Below are positions 35,854 to 44,255 of a stretch of DNA of 64,000 nt, piece by piece (position 1 is the first letter of the stretch; each line of letters begins with the position of its first letter). Origin of the DNA: Streptomyces toyocaensis (GTDB lineage: Bacteria > Actinomycetota > Actinomycetes > Streptomycetales > Streptomycetaceae). The position numbers and the translations under genes are program-made. The notes beneath the pieces are model-generated. The model did not search any database, had not been told where the DNA came from, and saw only the letters and a program-made list of their open reading frames with translations. The stretch lies in NCBI RefSeq assembly GCF_000725125.1, contig NZ_JFCB01000015.1, positions 62,001 to 126,000 on the forward strand, read 5' to 3'.

Positions 35854-35897
35854 ACACCCCATCTTGCCGTACCGCCACCCCTGCGCGGAAACGCGTA
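35854..35897. repeat. Right attachment-site repeat (attR candidate)
   Basis: Second copy of the imperfect 44-bp direct repeat that begins at 30093: ACACCCCATCTTGCC, GT instead of CG, ACCGCCACCCCTG, then CGC, GGAAAC, G, CGT. It lies 65 bases after the integrase stop. Confidence 0.75.
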
Positions 35898-36030
35898 TGG
35901 CGCGGCGCCTCCGACCTGCGGCTTCGCGGGCGGCGATGTGCGGCGCTGGTACGAGCGGGTGGTGTTGTGCGTGCGGACGGGTGAATCGTGCGGTTTTCCC
36001 CTTGTCGGGTGGAAGGAAAGGAAGGCACTC

Positions 36031-36049
36031 ATGCGTCAGGGAGACGCAT
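36031..36049. repeat. Small inverted repeat upstream of a secreted protein gene
   Basis: ATGCGTC, five bases, GACGCAT forms a perfect 7-bp stem 18 bases before the start codon, next to its GGGAGGA ribosome binding site. It could be an operator or a leader hairpin affecting translation. Confidence 0.4.
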
Positions 36050-36067
36050 GGGCATGAGGGAGGAATC

Positions 36068-36625
36068 ATGCTGCCGATACGCGTGGCCGCGCTGGTGCGC
36101 GGCGGTGCGGTGCTCGTCACCGCCGCGGCGACCGCCGCCCTGCTGACCGTCCCCGCCGGAGGCACCGAGGCCGATGCCCACGACGGGCGGACGGACGGCG
36201 GGCGGACGGACGGCGGGCGGACCACCGAGACGAGGCAGATCGCGTCGTCGGTTCTGAACGACGTCAGGTTCACCCTGACCGCTGTACGCTCCGCCGCCGA
36301 TCCCCTGATGGCCTCCGTCCGGCTGGAGGCCTCCGTTCGGGAGAACGGCCGGTTCGTGCCGTCGGACGAGGTACGGGTCGGCGCGGTGGACGGCTGGTTC
36401 TGGTTCCCCCTCACCGGGCGGGGCGCGATCTGCGAGTTCTCGACGGCGAACACCGAGCCCGCGCCCGTCGCGGTGAGCCTGTTGATCACCCCGTCGATCG
36501 GTTGCTCCGCTCCTCAGCGCTTCGAGTTGCGGGACGGGACGTTCGAGACCGACGGCCAAGGGGCGCGCGCCCCGCGCGGCGGAGTGAGCGCCGGTGGCGG
36601 CGGCACGGCAGGACGCGCCGCCTGA
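36068..36625 (+). CDS. Secreted hypothetical protein
   Basis: This 185-residue protein starts at ATG 36068 behind GGGAGGAATC. A signal peptide is clear: basic LPIRVAALVRGG, then hydrophobic AVLVTAAATAALLTVPAGG. The mature part starts with an exact short repeat (DGRTDGGRTDGGRTTE, encoded by a tandem 12-base repeat), followed by a probable beta-rich domain (LNDVRFTLTAVRSAADPLMA; GRGAICEFSTANTEP) with two cysteines, in GAICEF and IGCSAP. The tail is Gly/Ala-rich. I do not recognise the family. It lies just right of the integrated element, convergent with the thioester surface protein. Confidence 0.78.
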   Translation: MLPIRVAALVRGGAVLVTAAATAALLTVPAGGTEADAHDGRTDGGRTDGGRTTETRQIASSVLNDVRFTLTAVRSAADPLMASVRLEASVRENGRFVPSDEVRVGAVDGWFWFPLTGRGAICEFSTANTEPAPVAVSLLITPSIGCSAPQRFELRDGTFETDGQGARAPRGGVSAGGGGTAGRAA

Positions 36626-36644
36626 CCCGGTTCCCCGTCGGACC

Positions 36645-38051
36645 TCAGTTTCCCGGGGTCTGCCTGCGGCGGGTGAGGACCAGGCCCGCTCCGCCGAGGA
36701 CGACCAGGGCGATGGCGGAGCCGGCGATCCACGGGGTGACGTCGGCGGCGCCGGTCTCGGCGAGGTTGGTGTCGGTCGGGGTGCCGGCGACGGGCGTGGG
36801 GTTCGGGCCGGTGAGGGTGTGGGTGGTGGTACCGGTCTCGGCGGCCCGGGTCAGGCAGTCGAGCATGCCGGTGAAACGCCGCTCGAAGCCGCCGGGACCG
36901 CTGACCGTGACGTCGTACGGCCGGTCCTCGCTCAGCGGAACCGTCACCGTCCGGTACGCGCCGCCCGCGACGGTGTGCTCCGCGCCCGCCAGTTCGAAGG
37001 TGAACGGCTCGTCGTCCTGGTTGGTGACGGTGACGTCCACACCGCCCTTGGCGCAGTTCTCCCGTGCGGACAGCGCGGGTATCGCGCCTTCCAGCGCCCA
37101 GGTGGCGCTCGCCGTCGCCGAGACGGTGGACTCGCTGGACCCGGCCAGGATCTGCGTCTGGCTCCGGCTGTCGGAGACGAAGGCACGGCCGACCGGCACC
37201 GTGGTCGAGGCCTGCGCGGTGAGCTCCACGGTGTCCGCCGCCTCGTCCTCGGGCACCTCGAAGAAGAGCCGGCCGCCGTCGGCGGCGGTGGTGACGGGCT
37301 CGCCCTTCTTGTTCACGATCCGCACCCCGCTCGTGGCGTCCGCGGGCGGCAGGACCGTCACGCTGCGCGCGTCCGTGCGCACGGTCACCGGGCCGATCCG
37401 CTCGCCCGGGCGGCCGGAGACGGCCGGCGGGTCAAGTGTCAGCGAGGCTTTCGGTTCCGGCTGGTTGCGGGCGTTCTTCTCCAGGTAGTCGGCCAACTGC
37501 TCGGCCTGGGGGTCGACGGCGTCCACGTCCACGTCGTCGGAGTGGCGCCAGATGGCCACCTGGGTGCCGGCCGCCGCGTCCTGTTCGGTGAGCTGGCCGC
37601 GGACGCCCGCCTTCTTCGCGAGCGCCGCGAGGTCGTTCACCTGGGGGTAGGAGTTCTGCAGGATCCAGCGGATGCGGCCGGCGTCCTTGTTGGTGCCCAG
37701 CGAGGTTCCGCTCCAGGCGGTCTCGTGGTACTTGGCGTCCTTCTGCGTGGGCGTGTGGATGTCGACGCAGTACGTCTGCAGCATGCCGCCGCCCTCGACG
37801 GACATCTCGAACAGTCCCGCCGAGACCTGCTGGTCCCCGGCGGTGCCGCGTATGACGGCCTCGCCGTAGGTCTTGAGTCCGGTGATGGTCGCCGCGGCGC
37901 CGCTGTGCCCGGGTGCCGTCCCGTCGTCGGCGGCGGCCGTCCCGGCACCGGCCAGCACGGTGGTGGCGACCAGTCCGGACACCAGCGTTCCCGCGGCGAG
38001 GCGGGCCGACCCACGTCCGCACGCGGACGGCGCGGAGAACCAAACAGACAC
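36645..38051 (-). CDS. TQXA-type thioester surface protein with LAETG sortase signal
   Basis: I place the start at GTG 38051, with GGAAGGGA ahead; the upstream in-frame extension lacks such a site and is not signal-like. The 468-residue protein has a signal peptide (ARLAAGTLVSGLVATTVLAG), then a thioester domain: MLQTYCVDIHTPTQ (Cys near 97) and GTQVAIWRHSDD (Gln near 161), the pair that forms a Cys-Gln thioester in TQXA adhesins. A beta-rich stalk follows. The C-terminus reads LAETGAADVTPW, a hydrophobic span and the basic tail LTRRRQTPGN: a class E sortase signal. The protein should be anchored to peptidoglycan and able to bond covalently to surfaces or partners. Confidence 0.9.
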   Translation of the reverse strand: MSVWFSAPSACGRGSARLAAGTLVSGLVATTVLAGAGTAAADDGTAPGHSGAAATITGLKTYGEAVIRGTAGDQQVSAGLFEMSVEGGGMLQTYCVDIHTPTQKDAKYHETAWSGTSLGTNKDAGRIRWILQNSYPQVNDLAALAKKAGVRGQLTEQDAAAGTQVAIWRHSDDVDVDAVDPQAEQLADYLEKNARNQPEPKASLTLDPPAVSGRPGERIGPVTVRTDARSVTVLPPADATSGVRIVNKKGEPVTTAADGGRLFFEVPEDEAADTVELTAQASTTVPVGRAFVSDSRSQTQILAGSSESTVSATASATWALEGAIPALSARENCAKGGVDVTVTNQDDEPFTFELAGAEHTVAGGAYRTVTVPLSEDRPYDVTVSGPGGFERRFTGMLDCLTRAAETGTTTHTLTGPNPTPVAGTPTDTNLAETGAADVTPWIAGSAIALVVLGGAGLVLTRRRQTPGN

Positions 38052-38331
38052 CGAATTCCCTTCCGAGCAGGACCCGTTGACGTGGGGGGTCGGTCCCACC
38101 AGCAGAATCTCCGGCCCCCGAGAACACCCAGGAGCCATGCCCGGCATCCTAAGGAGACGGCGGACAGCGCTTGCCGATGATCGCATCGGAGGACTGATCC
38201 GACTCGGAATCGTTATCGCCGGAGGCTTGTCGAACAGGGTTTATCGACAAATCCACCAGGATGGTTTCGGCATGCATCCGTCGATAAGCCTCAGTTCGGT
38301 CGGCGGGCGGTGCCGGCCCTCGTCACTGACG
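38052..38331. other. Divergent-upstream spacer between thioester protein and ssbB
   Basis: This 280-bp region upstream of the minus-strand thioester-protein gene is more AT-rich than its surroundings. It contains an inverted repeat, TTATCGAC at 38241-38248 and GTCGATAA at 38280-38287, which may be regulatory. No gene seen. Confidence 0.45.
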
Positions 38332-38802
38332 TCACGTCACCGTTACCGGCTCCGGCGGACGTTGCGTCCTCCCGGTGCCGGAGGGCGGTGAATCGTCGGG
38401 CACTGTCTCCCAGTTGGGCTCGGGTGAGGTCTGCTGTTCCGTGCGCTGCGCGCGGCGGAAGGCGGTCGTGCCCCGCGCGAGGTCGTGGCCGATCGCCACC
38501 GCGTCGATGTCCGCCGACATCCAGCCCGGCTGCCCCTCCCGTGTCTCCGTGCGCACCTTCAGCCGGCCCTGGACGATCACCGGTTCGCCCACCGACAGGG
38601 ACGCCGCGGCGTTGGTCGCGAGCTGCCGGTTGGCCCACACCGTGAAGAAGTTGGTGTGGCCGTCCGCCCAGGCGCTCTTCTCCCGGTCCCAGTACCGGGC
38701 GGTGACCGCGACCCGGAACCTCGCCGCGGGGCCGGAGGCCGTCTCCCGGTACACCGGCCGCGTCGCCACGTTCCCCACCACGCACAGCATCGTCTCGTTC
38801 AT
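38332..38802 (-). CDS. ssbB: Single-stranded DNA-binding protein, SsbB-like
   Basis: The product has 156 residues; the start is the ATG at 38802, behind GAGGGAGGGAAAC. It is an OB-fold SSB: MLCVVGNVATRPVYRETASG, FFTVWANRQLATNAAASLSV, GEPVIVQGRLKVRTETREG. The tail is short and lacks the acidic DxDxPF tip of the essential SSB, as in the Streptomyces paralogue SsbB, which is used in chromosome segregation during sporulation and not in general replication. It follows the two dynamin-like genes on the same strand, a neighbourhood that agrees with the known ssbB locus. Confidence 0.88.
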   Translation of the reverse strand: MNETMLCVVGNVATRPVYRETASGPAARFRVAVTARYWDREKSAWADGHTNFFTVWANRQLATNAAASLSVGEPVIVQGRLKVRTETREGQPGWMSADIDAVAIGHDLARGTTAFRRAQRTEQQTSPEPNWETVPDDSPPSGTGRTQRPPEPVTVT

Positions 38803-39033
38803 CGCGTTTCCCTCCCTCGCCCGGACCCGCCGGCATCCGTGCCGGCGCCGGGCGGACACGCCTACGGGCCCGTCCCGTACGGCTGCCGTCTGGCGCGGCG
38901 GCCGCGAGCCGTCCCGCGATCGCCGTGGAGCCAGACTGCCTCCGCCGGGCCGGGCCCGCCGAGCGCTGTGGACCACCGAGGACCTGTGGAGAACTCCGTC
39001 CCCCGAACGAAGGGTTCCGTCACAGGCCGGGCC

Positions 39034-40884
39034 TCAGCTCCCCCCGGTCCCCACCCCCACGACCCGCCCGTACTGCTCCCGCACCTCCCGGTACCGCAGC
39101 AGCTCCGCCGCCACCGGATCCAGCACGCGGGCCCGCCCGCACCCCGCGGCCGCCTCCCGCAGCCGCCTCTCCGCCTCCAGCCCGTACCGCCGGGCCGGCC
39201 CCCGGGCGGCCATGCGGCAGCTCCACTCGATGAGCGGCCCGCCGACGATGCCGATCACCATCAGCAGCACCGGCACCCCCAGGTTCGGCGCCATCACCCC
39301 GATGATCTGCCCCAGCAGCCACAGCCCGCCCACGAACTGAAGGGCCGTCATCGACACCTGGGCGAACACGGCCACCGGCCACCAGCCGGGCCGCGGCGGT
39401 CGCCCCGGAGGCAGTCCGGCGCGCACCGCCAGCTCGTCCAGTGCCTCGGGCAGCCCCTGGGATCCGCGCACGGCCGCCTCCCGCACCGCCTGGGCCCACG
39501 GCACCGGCAGCCCGGCGGAGGCACGGTCGGCCACCGTGCGCACGGCCTGCTCCACGCGCTGGCGGGCGGTGACCTCCTCGTCGGTCTGGCCGCGCAGGGC
39601 GACCCTGCCGGTGGACGGCTCGCCCCGCTCCTGGCACCAGCGCCACAGCCGCAGCCAGGGCGTGCCGCACGCGCGGTTGGCGTTGCGCAGCCACGCGCGT
39701 TCGGCCGCCTCGCCCGCCGCCGTGGCGCCCACGGCGTCGGCGAGCCGGTCGGAGAACTCCTCACGCGCCTCCTCGCTCAGCCCGGTGCGGCGGCGGGTGG
39801 CGTACACGGGCCTCAGCCGGGCGGCGGCGATGTCCACGTCCGCGGAGATACGGCGGGCCGGGGCGCCGCGTTCGGCCACGAACCGCCCGAGCGCCTCGCG
39901 CAGTTCGCCGACCCCGTCACCGGTGAGCGCGGACAGTGCCAGCACGGCCGTCCCGGGTTCGCCGTACTCGCCGAGGACGATGCCGTCCTCGTCGAGCAGC
40001 CGCCGCAGGTCGTCCAGGACCTGCTCGGCGGCGTCCCCGGGCAGCCGGTCGATCTGGTTGAGGACGACGAACATGACCTCCGCGTGGGCCGCCATGGGCC
40101 GCAGATAGCGCTCGTGCAGCATGGCGTCGGCGTACTTCTCGGGGTCGACGACCCAGATGACCGCGTCGACCAGCCCGAGGACGCGGTCCACCTGCTCGCG
40201 GTGCTGCACGGCCGCCGAGTCGTGGTCGGGCAGGTCGACCAGGACGAGCCCGCGCAGCCGTTCGTCCGCGTCCGCCGTCGCCTGGAGGGGGCGCCGTCTC
40301 AGCCGGGGCGGGATGCCGAGGCGCTCGATGAGGCTCGCCGCGCCGTCGCTCCAGCTGCACGCGATGGGCGCGGCGGTGGTCGGCCGGCGCACGCCGGTCT
40401 CCGAGATGGGCACCCCGGCGAGCGCGTTGAAAAGCTGCGACTTGCCGCTGCCGGTGGCGCCCGCGAGGGCGACGACGGTGTGCTGTCCGGAGAGTCCGCG
40501 CCGTGCGGCCGCCTCGTCGAGCACCCGGCCCGCCTGGGCGAGGGTCCGGTTGTCGAGCCGGGCGCGGGACTGACCCACCAGCTCGCGCAGCGCGTCGAGC
40601 CGCGACCCCAGCTGGGGGCCGTACGTCAGGGGCGTCACCTTCTGCGGTGTCGAGGCCCGGGGCTCCGTCACGCGGTACTGCTCCTCCCCGGTGCTCCCGT
40701 TCACGCGCCGCGCGATCAGCCCGTCGTCCCAGGGACTCACGTCCCCGCGGGGAGAGCCCTCGGCGTCATGGTCGGAGCGTTCGGGACGCTCAGGGTGCTC
40801 GGGACGCTCAGGGTGCTCGGGACGCTCAGGGTGTTCGGGACGCTCAGGGTGCTCGGTGTGGTCCTGGTCCGTGGCGGCGGTCAC
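39034..40884 (-). CDS. dynB: Dynamin-like GTPase DynB
   Basis: This is a 616-residue GTPase, starting at GTG 40884 after AAGGAGAGGTGATC. The first 35 residues contain a tandem repeat of the six-residue unit EHPERP. The P-loop is ALAGATGSGKSQLFNALAG (near 140), with LVLVDLPDHDS and VLNQIDRLPG as further GTPase motifs. Two membrane segments sit near residues 500-550 (VAVFAQVSMTALQFVGGLWL; LGVPVLLMVIGIVGG). In Streptomyces, DynB is the membrane-bound member of the dynamin pair that stabilises FtsZ rings during sporulation septation. It follows dynA with a five-base gap. Confidence 0.87.
   Translation of the reverse strand: MTAATDQDHTEHPERPEHPERPEHPERPEHPERPERSDHDAEGSPRGDVSPWDDGLIARRVNGSTGEEQYRVTEPRASTPQKVTPLTYGPQLGSRLDALRELVGQSRARLDNRTLAQAGRVLDEAAARRGLSGQHTVVALAGATGSGKSQLFNALAGVPISETGVRRPTTAAPIACSWSDGAASLIERLGIPPRLRRRPLQATADADERLRGLVLVDLPDHDSAAVQHREQVDRVLGLVDAVIWVVDPEKYADAMLHERYLRPMAAHAEVMFVVLNQIDRLPGDAAEQVLDDLRRLLDEDGIVLGEYGEPGTAVLALSALTGDGVGELREALGRFVAERGAPARRISADVDIAAARLRPVYATRRRTGLSEEAREEFSDRLADAVGATAAGEAAERAWLRNANRACGTPWLRLWRWCQERGEPSTGRVALRGQTDEEVTARQRVEQAVRTVADRASAGLPVPWAQAVREAAVRGSQGLPEALDELAVRAGLPPGRPPRPGWWPVAVFAQVSMTALQFVGGLWLLGQIIGVMAPNLGVPVLLMVIGIVGGPLIEWSCRMAARGPARRYGLEAERRLREAAAGCGRARVLDPVAAELLRYREVREQYGRVVGVGTGGS
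40777..40858. repeat. Tandem 18-bp repeat within dynB
   Basis: About four and a half copies of an 18-bp unit (GGGTGCTCGGGACGCTCA on the plus strand) encode EHPERP repeats at the DynB N-terminus. One copy has a single base change (GTGTTC). Repeat number is likely to vary between strains. Confidence 0.85.
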
Positions 40885-40888
40885 ACGA

Positions 40889-42499
40889 TCACCTCTCCTT
40901 CTGCAGTACGGACAACGCGGCGATGAGTTCGGGCTGGGGCTCCGCGTGCACCTCGAGCGCGTCGAGCGGGGCGAGCCGGCGCTCACGTTCGGCGTGCATG
41001 ACACGGTCCACGTGCTCCACGAGCAGCCGTCCGCCGCGGTCCCGGAGCCGCAGCGCGCCGTGCGCCCCGATCCGCTCGGCGAGCCCCTCTCCGGCGGTCC
41101 TGGCCCGGCGGCCGCCCAGGAGCACCGTGGCGACCAGCGCGGCGACCATCTCGGGGTCGGGCGCGGGGCCGCGGTCCAGCTCCCGCACCTCGTCCTCGGC
41201 GTACTCCTCGAGTTCGCGCCTCCAGCGCCGTACGGCCAGCCCGATGCGGTGTTCGGCGCTCTCCGGGGCGGCGGCGCGCGCGGCGAGTTCCGGGGCGTCC
41301 GCGGCCGGTTCGCGCCGCCAGGCGTCGTCGACGCGCTCGTCGGCGGCGGCGACGGCGCACAGCAGCAGGGCGCTGAGACTCTCCACCAGGGTGTCGAGGA
41401 GTTCGCCCGGGGTGCAGTCCAGGGGGAAGGCGCGCCACCGCTTGAGGGCGTCCCCGGCGAGCACGGCCCCCGCCTGGAGCCGGCCGCGCACCCGCGAGTG
41501 CTCGTTGTCGTAGGCGCTCTCGATGGCGGCGGTGAGCCGCAGGGCGGCGGCGTACTGGGCGGCGGCGGCCCCCGCGAGTTCGGGCAGGCGGGCGTTGAGG
41601 GAGTCGAGGACGCCGTACGCGGTGCGGGCCATGACGTGCTGGCGGGCGGCGGGGTCCAGCGTCTGGTGCACGAGCCAGGTCCGCAGCGCCGCCACGGCGG
41701 TGGCGGGCAGCAGGCCGCCGCCCCAGGCCGACTCGGGCAGCTCGGGCACGGTGAAGCGGGGTACGTGGCCCAGCCCGGCCTTGGTGAGCAGGGCGCCGTA
41801 CTGCCGCGACACCTCGGAGACGACCTGGTGGGGCACGCGGTCGAGGACGGTCACCAGGGAGACGTCGTACTCCTTGGCGGTGCGCAGCATGTGCCAGGGG
41901 ACGGCGTCGGCGTAGCGGGCGGCGGTGGTCACCATGATCCAGATGTCCGCGGCGTTGATGAGTTCGGCGGCGAGGACGCGGTTGTCGGACACGAGGGAGT
42001 CGATGTCGGGCGCGTCCAGGAGGGCGAGGCCGGGGGGCAGGGTGTCGGCGGTCTCCACGCGGAGCACCCGCGCGGGGTCCTCGCCGGGAAGGAGCAGGTC
42101 GTCCGCGGGGTCCTGGTGGTGGGGCACCCACACGCGCGTGAGGTCGGGCAGCACCCTCATCCCGCTGAACCAGTGGTGGTCCTCCGGATGGCAGACGAGC
42201 ACCGGCGTGCGTGTCGTCGGCCGCAGCACGCCGGCCTCGCTGACCCGCCTGCCCACGAGGGAGTTCACCAGGGTGGACTTCCCGGCCCCGGTGGACCCTC
42301 CGACGACAGCCAGCAGGGGCGCTTCGGGATCTCTCAGCCGGGGCACCAGATAGTCGTCGAGCTGGGCGAGCAGTTCGTCGCGGTTGGCACGCGCGCGTGC
42401 GGCCCCGGCCAGGGGCAGCGGGAAGCGTGCGGCGGCGACACGGTCGCGCAGGGCGGAGAGTGCGTCGAGCAGCTGAGGCCGTACGTCCAAGGTCACCAC
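40889..42499 (-). CDS. dynA: Dynamin-like GTPase DynA
   Basis: This protein has 536 residues if the first of two adjacent GTG codons (42499) is used; longer upstream reading is unlikely to be coding because the sequence is AT-rich and lacks helix-forming bias. The GTPase domain has VVGGSTGAGKSTLVNSLVG (near 70-90), PTTRTPVLV, LALLDAPDIDSLV and VTVLDRV. The C-terminal 250 residues are helical, with a Leu/Ala-rich coiled region, and no membrane span is seen. It is the partner of DynB; the two proteins act together at sporulation septa in Streptomyces. Confidence 0.86.
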   Translation of the reverse strand: MVTLDVRPQLLDALSALRDRVAAARFPLPLAGAARARANRDELLAQLDDYLVPRLRDPEAPLLAVVGGSTGAGKSTLVNSLVGRRVSEAGVLRPTTRTPVLVCHPEDHHWFSGMRVLPDLTRVWVPHHQDPADDLLLPGEDPARVLRVETADTLPPGLALLDAPDIDSLVSDNRVLAAELINAADIWIMVTTAARYADAVPWHMLRTAKEYDVSLVTVLDRVPHQVVSEVSRQYGALLTKAGLGHVPRFTVPELPESAWGGGLLPATAVAALRTWLVHQTLDPAARQHVMARTAYGVLDSLNARLPELAGAAAAQYAAALRLTAAIESAYDNEHSRVRGRLQAGAVLAGDALKRWRAFPLDCTPGELLDTLVESLSALLLCAVAAADERVDDAWRREPAADAPELAARAAAPESAEHRIGLAVRRWRRELEEYAEDEVRELDRGPAPDPEMVAALVATVLLGGRRARTAGEGLAERIGAHGALRLRDRGGRLLVEHVDRVMHAERERRLAPLDALEVHAEPQPELIAALSVLQKER

Positions 42500-42819
42500 A
42501 TGCGAAGAATGCCCAATTTTAGGGGAATTCTGAAGCATATGAGCATGTCTGCGCGCCGACAGGACACAAGCGACGGAAGGGACGACCGAGGCACGGGCGC
42601 AGCCCAGGCATAACGAGTGCACAACACCCGGTGCGCGAGAGGCCAAAAGCGGTGCACGATTCGTACCTGCCTGCGATTATCAGGACCGCTTCACCGAACC
42701 TCCACACCGAGCCACGGAGGCGAGGCGGCAGGGACAAGGATGCGGGAGCCCTATCCTTGTCTCCGGCGACGCCGAGGACAGGCCAGAACCGGCCACCGCG
42801 GCGACAGGCCACCACACCG
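42500..42819. other. Intergenic region between dynA and tRNA-Arg
   Basis: This 320-bp spacer is AT-richer near dynA (AATTTTAGGGGAATTC) and holds the dynA promoter on the minus strand and the tRNA promoter on the plus strand. No gene or RNA beyond the tRNA was seen. Confidence 0.5.
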
Positions 42820-42895
42820 GCCCCCGTAGCTCAGTGGATAGAGCAGGCGCCTTCTAAGCGCTTGGCCGCAGGTTCGAGTCCTGCCGGGGGCGCCA
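42820..42895 (+). tRNA. tRNA-Arg (anticodon TCT)
   Basis: A full cloverleaf can be drawn: acceptor GCCCCCG/CGGGGGC, D-arm GCTC...GAGC, anticodon stem GGCGC/GCGCT with loop CTTCTAA (anticodon TCT, 42853-42855), a five-base variable region, T-stem GCAGG/CCTGC with loop TTCGAGT, discriminator G and encoded CCA. Confidence 0.95.
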
Positions 42896-43278
42896 CCCGC
42901 CATGACACAGGTGAGCAGCGCACGGTTGCCACCGGTTGCGCGATCTTCCGAGGGCCACGGCGCCCAGCGCGTCCGTCCAGCGGGCCTCGCCGGCCGGCCG
43001 GCGGCCTTCCCCCAGACTCCCAGCCGGCTGCGAGCATTCCGGACACCTCGGCACACCTGACGGAACCCGGCAGCCGGGCCGCATCGAGACGGCGGCACGC
43101 GGGGTGGCCCGCATAGTCCGCGAGAGCGCCATGACCGGCCGCCAGAGACTCCGTACGACGGCCGTCAAACGGTCGACTTCTTCGGGATCGCCCACAATTG
43201 AGTGATTACGCCCGAATGGCGCGATTGCTGGTAATCATGGGAGGGTTCTCCGTCGTTCCGCCCTTCCCGGAGCCGCTC
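42896..43278. other. Spacer after tRNA-Arg
   Basis: 383 bp between the tRNA and the hydrolase gene. Open frames here run through both strands but have no ribosome binding sites or recognisable product. No att-like duplication of the tRNA 3' end was found. Confidence 0.45.
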
Positions 43279-44250
43279 ATGCGCACTGCCGTCATCGCCG
43301 CCCAGGACTCACCCCGCACGGGGTGCTCCGGGCCGCCCCTCCCTCCGGCGCCGGAGCAGGTGGAGGAGCGGGGGCTCGCCTTCGGGGGGTTCGCCTACAC
43401 CTGCCGGATCGTCCATCAGAGCGCGCCGCGCACGGCTCCGTTGCTGCTGCTCGGAGGCTCGTCGCAGAACCGGTACTCCTGGCAGAGCCACGAGAAGTGG
43501 CTGGCGCCGCTGTGCACACTGATCACCGTCGACCTTCCCGGCTACGGCAGCTCGGACTTCCTCCCGGCCCGGTACGACATCGATTTCCTCGCCGACGCGG
43601 TCCGGCACATGCTGGTGGAGATCGACGTGCCCGAGGTCAACCTGTTCGGCGGGTGCTTCGGCGAGGTCGTCGGCCTCCGCTTCGCGCAGCGCCATCCGGA
43701 GTTCGTCAGGCGCCTCGTCTTCGCCGGCGCCGCCATCCGCCTCCCCGGGCTCTACAGCGAGGCCGTGCCGCAGTTGTCGCAGACACTCGCGCGGGGTGAC
43801 ATCGAGCAGGCCGCCGACGGGCTGGTGCGGCTGTTCATGTCGAACCCGGGGGCCGGAAAGGTGCGCCGGCACGCGGCCGTGGCGCGGCTGCTCCAGCGGC
43901 AGTTCGTGAACCAGACGCCGGACGAGATCAGCAAGGCGGTCGAGCACAACACCCGGCTGGTGACGCACGGCTGTTACCGGCCCCTGCCGGTCCCCGTCGT
44001 GCCGTCCCTGGTGTTCACCGGGGAGTACGACACCCTGTGCACCCCGCAGATGGGCCGCGAACTGGCCGCGACGATGCCCGGTGCGCTGTTCACCACCGTC
44101 AAGGAGGCGGACCACCTGGTCACGGTCGAGCGCAGGCAGGAGTCGGCGGACCTCATCGGCCGGTTCTGCACCGACCGCCCCGTCGACGACCTGCCGTACT
44201 GCACCCCCGTCGAGTCTCCGTGCGCCGCCCACGCTCCGGCGCCGGTCTGA
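43279..44250 (+). CDS. Alpha/beta hydrolase with cysteine in the nucleophile elbow
   Basis: I prefer ATG 43279, preceded by GGAG at a seven-base spacer; in-frame TTG 43198 and ATG 43216 are weaker. The 323 residues follow the alpha/beta hydrolase fold: PLLLLGGSSQNRYSWQSHEK (oxyanion region), ITVDLPGYGSSDF, the elbow VNLFGGCFGEVVGLRFA (near 121-137), the Asp in VFTGEYDTLCTP and the His in KEADHLVTVER. The elbow residue is Cys, not Ser, a trait of PHA synthase-like and dienelactone-hydrolase-like enzymes. That suggests acyl transfer or attack on activated esters. The substrate is unknown; the gene stands alone before a very strong terminator. Confidence 0.86.
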   Translation: MRTAVIAAQDSPRTGCSGPPLPPAPEQVEERGLAFGGFAYTCRIVHQSAPRTAPLLLLGGSSQNRYSWQSHEKWLAPLCTLITVDLPGYGSSDFLPARYDIDFLADAVRHMLVEIDVPEVNLFGGCFGEVVGLRFAQRHPEFVRRLVFAGAAIRLPGLYSEAVPQLSQTLARGDIEQAADGLVRLFMSNPGAGKVRRHAAVARLLQRQFVNQTPDEISKAVEHNTRLVTHGCYRPLPVPVVPSLVFTGEYDTLCTPQMGRELAATMPGALFTTVKEADHLVTVERRQESADLIGRFCTDRPVDDLPYCTPVESPCAAHAPAPV

Positions 44251-44255
44251 CGGAA

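Larger units (their letters stand above)
30093..35897. mobile_element. Small integrated element with tyrosine integrase
   Basis: About 5.8 kb bounded by an imperfect 44-bp direct repeat is inserted between ettA and the surface-protein genes. It carries a DUF4262 gene, two GntR regulators (one frameshifted), several small overlapping ORFs, an excisionase-like HTH gene and, at the right end, a tyrosine integrase beside its terminator and the right repeat. GntR regulators plus xis/int recall actinomycete integrative elements of the pSAM2 type, but no rep, tra or spd gene is recognisable, so this looks like a reduced or non-mobile relative. Its codon use is slightly less GC-extreme than its neighbours. 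Insertion is intergenic, not in a tRNA gene. Confidence 0.75.

Noticed and set aside
40777..40858. Possible CRISPR-like array
   Set aside because: Units are contiguous 18-bp in-frame coding repeats with no spacers and no cas genes.
42820..42895. tRNA-Arg as attachment site of the nearby integrated element
   Set aside because: No copy of the tRNA 3' end occurs at the element borders, which are instead marked by the 44-bp repeat at 30093 and 35854.
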